In this document: positions 42,282 to 43,511 of the stretch, piece after piece
Layout of the letters: each line of letters begins with the position of its first letter
How positions within the stretch are numbered: the first letter of the stretch is position 1
DNA from: Polyangiaceae bacterium
GTDB taxonomy: Bacteria > Myxococcota_A > Polyangia > Polyangiales > Polyangiaceae
DNA: 43,511 bases
NCBI GenBank assembly: GCA_009780955.1
Contig: WQZB01000044.1
Coordinates: forward strand, 1 to 43,511
Reading direction: 5' to 3'
The notes under the pieces: generated by a model
Seen by the model: the letters and a program-made list of their open reading frames with translations, nothing else
What the model was told of the DNA's origin: nothing
Databases searched by the model: none
Translations under genes and position numbers: made by a program

Positions 42282-43511
42282 ATGACCCGACACTTCAACA
42301 CCGCTGGCCCCAACCACCCCGCGGACCACTACAGCGTCAACTCCTTCGCGCGGATCAATTGGCCCGAGATCCAGCAGCTCATTGATGGGAAAAAGTACTT
42401 CGTTCTGCACGCTCCCAGGCAGACAGGGAAGACGACGCTATTGCAGGCGATCGTCGACCGGCTCAATGGCGAGGGGCGCTACGAGACGATGAGGTTCAGC
42501 GTCCAGTCGGCCCAGGCGGCGCGCGACGACCTTGCGATGGGAAATCGGATCATCGCCAGCCAATTGCTCCTTCGGGCGCAGACCAGCCGCCCTCAGAGCT
42601 GGCTTGCTGTCGAGGGTCGCTCCGTCATAAAGGAGGAGGAGCCTGGGAGCTTGTTGACGACGCTCCTCACACGTTGGGCGGCTCATTCGCCACAGCCGAT
42701 AGTGTTGCTGATCGATGAGATCGATGCGCTGGTAGGAGATACGCTGGTCTCGGTTTTGGGGCAGCTCCGAGACGGGTACATCGCTCGCCCAAGCCCCTTT
42801 CCCCATTCCGTGATCCTCTGCGGGATCCGCGACGTGCGCGATTACCGCATCCACACATCCAAGGGCGAGATCATCACGGGGGGCAGCGCCTTCAACATCA
42901 AAACCGAGTCGCTACGGCTGGGGAATTTCTCGGAGGCCGAAGTTCGTGAACTCTACGAGCAACACACGGCCGAAACGGGGCAGATCTTCGAGGAGTCAAT
43001 CTACCCGAAAGTGATGGCGCTGACGGGTGGGCAGCCTTGGCTGGTCAACGCTCTGGCTCGTGAATTGACCGAGAAGATGCCTGCGCTCCAAGACCGCTCG
43101 CGCCCCGTCACTCTCGATGACGTGGATGAAGCCAAGGAGCGCCTCATCCTCCGGCGCGACACCCATCTCGATCAGCTCGTGGACAAGCTCAAAGAGCCAC
43201 GCGTCCGGCGCGTCATTGAACCCATTCTTGCAGGAGAACAATGGGGAGAAGCCGTATCGATCGAAGATCGCCAATATGTCGTCGATCTGGGGCTTATCAC
43301 GATGCAGCGCACCGACGGTGTCCGCATCGCAAACGACATCTATCGCGAGGTGATTCCCCGAGAGTTGACGTCCATCCTTCAGAGCAACGTCTCGACACAG
43401 GTGCCTAGCACGGCTTTCGTTCTTGCCGACGGCCGGCTCGACTTCCGAGGGATGCTCGCGGGTTTCCAGCAGTTCTACCGAGAGAATTCCGAGGTCTGGA
43501 ACAAGCGAGCG
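42282..43511 (+). CDS. AAA-type ATPase, 3' end outside the window
   Basis: 410 codons are open to the window edge. HAPRQTGKTTLL (43-54) is Walker A and VLLIDEIDAL (141-150) is Walker B with Asp145-Glu146. FNIKTESLRLGNFSEAEVRE and YPKVMALTGGQPWLVNALAR are the sensor and lid region of the archaeal-type/STAND-like ATPases that often end in a PD-(D/E)XK nuclease domain; that end is not visible here. The start MTRHFNTAGPNHPADHYSVN is typical of this group. GGAG (42271-42274) lies 7 nt before the ATG. It stands 24 bp after the giant pair, on the same strand. Cellular role unknown. Confidence 0.82.
   Translation, partial: MTRHFNTAGPNHPADHYSVNSFARINWPEIQQLIDGKKYFVLHAPRQTGKTTLLQAIVDRLNGEGRYETMRFSVQSAQAARDDLAMGNRIIASQLLLRAQTSRPQSWLAVEGRSVIKEEEPGSLLTTLLTRWAAHSPQPIVLLIDEIDALVGDTLVSVLGQLRDGYIARPSPFPHSVILCGIRDVRDYRIHTSKGEIITGGSAFNIKTESLRLGNFSEAEVRELYEQHTAETGQIFEESIYPKVMALTGGQPWLVNALARELTEKMPALQDRSRPVTLDDVDEAKERLILRRDTHLDQLVDKLKEPRVRRVIEPILAGEQWGEAVSIEDRQYVVDLGLITMQRTDGVRIANDIYREVIPRELTSILQSNVSTQVPSTAFVLADGRLDFRGMLAGFQQFYRENSEVWNKRA

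Overview
The window is GC-rich, gene-dense bacterial DNA. It most resembles a member of the Myxococcota (former Deltaproteobacteria). The reasons are a receiver protein ending in a PATAN/DUF4388 domain, several stand-alone receiver proteins, a PilZ protein, a pyrophosphate-type phosphofructokinase, a DUF3516 Ski2-like helicase, and two very large exported TPR/transglutaminase-like proteins. The phylum call is inference from gene content; there is no rRNA in the window.

Layout. 1-5.9 kb: end of an unknown gene, a pseudo-receiver-PATAN protein, PPi-phosphofructokinase, PilZ protein, patatin phospholipase, a receiver protein, a VOC protein and a small tudor-like protein. 5.9-13.8 kb: core DNA and nucleotide functions (ligA, a GIDE membrane protein, comEC, hpt, a receiver, rarA). 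13.8-21.7 kb: a TPR protein, the rpoZ-methyltransferase-yggS operon, a histidine phosphatase, a Uma2 protein and the DUF3516 helicase. 21.8 to about 29.3 kb: a mobile island at the 3' end of tRNA-Ser(GCU). It holds a tyrosine integrase whose reading frame ends inside the tRNA, a ribbon-helix-helix regulator, a structured 0.87-kb noncoding stretch, a broken Nudix gene, and a restriction-modification-like locus. 29.4-34.6 kb: lipoprotein lipase, tlyA, an MFS exporter, a CPBP protease and a UbiA prenyltransferase. 34.7-42.3 kb: two overlapping giant TPR/DUF3857/transglutaminase-like genes. 42.3 kb to the end: an AAA ATPase cut by the window edge.

The most interesting region is the island's methylase/nuclease locus (24.6-29.3 kb). 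A beta-class adenine/cytosine-N4 methylase diverges from a five-gene, nearly gapless operon: Dam-class methylase, PD-(D/E)XK-like nuclease, a winged-helix-like protein of unknown function and two small unknown proteins. A stem-loop followed by eight U residues lies directly in front of the divergent methylase start. Two methylases of different classes plus a nuclease recall DpnII/MboI-type systems, but the nuclease is larger and the three extra proteins are not part of those systems as I know them.

Two other strong signals stand out. First, a palindromic repeat family (GTAGGGGC...GCCCCTAC) occurs at three loci, every time between convergent genes. Second, in the giant tandem pair at 34.7-42.3 kb the first copy keeps the transglutaminase Cys-His-Asp triad, while the second has Ser and Asn at exactly matching spacing, so it is a pseudoenzyme made next to its active relative.
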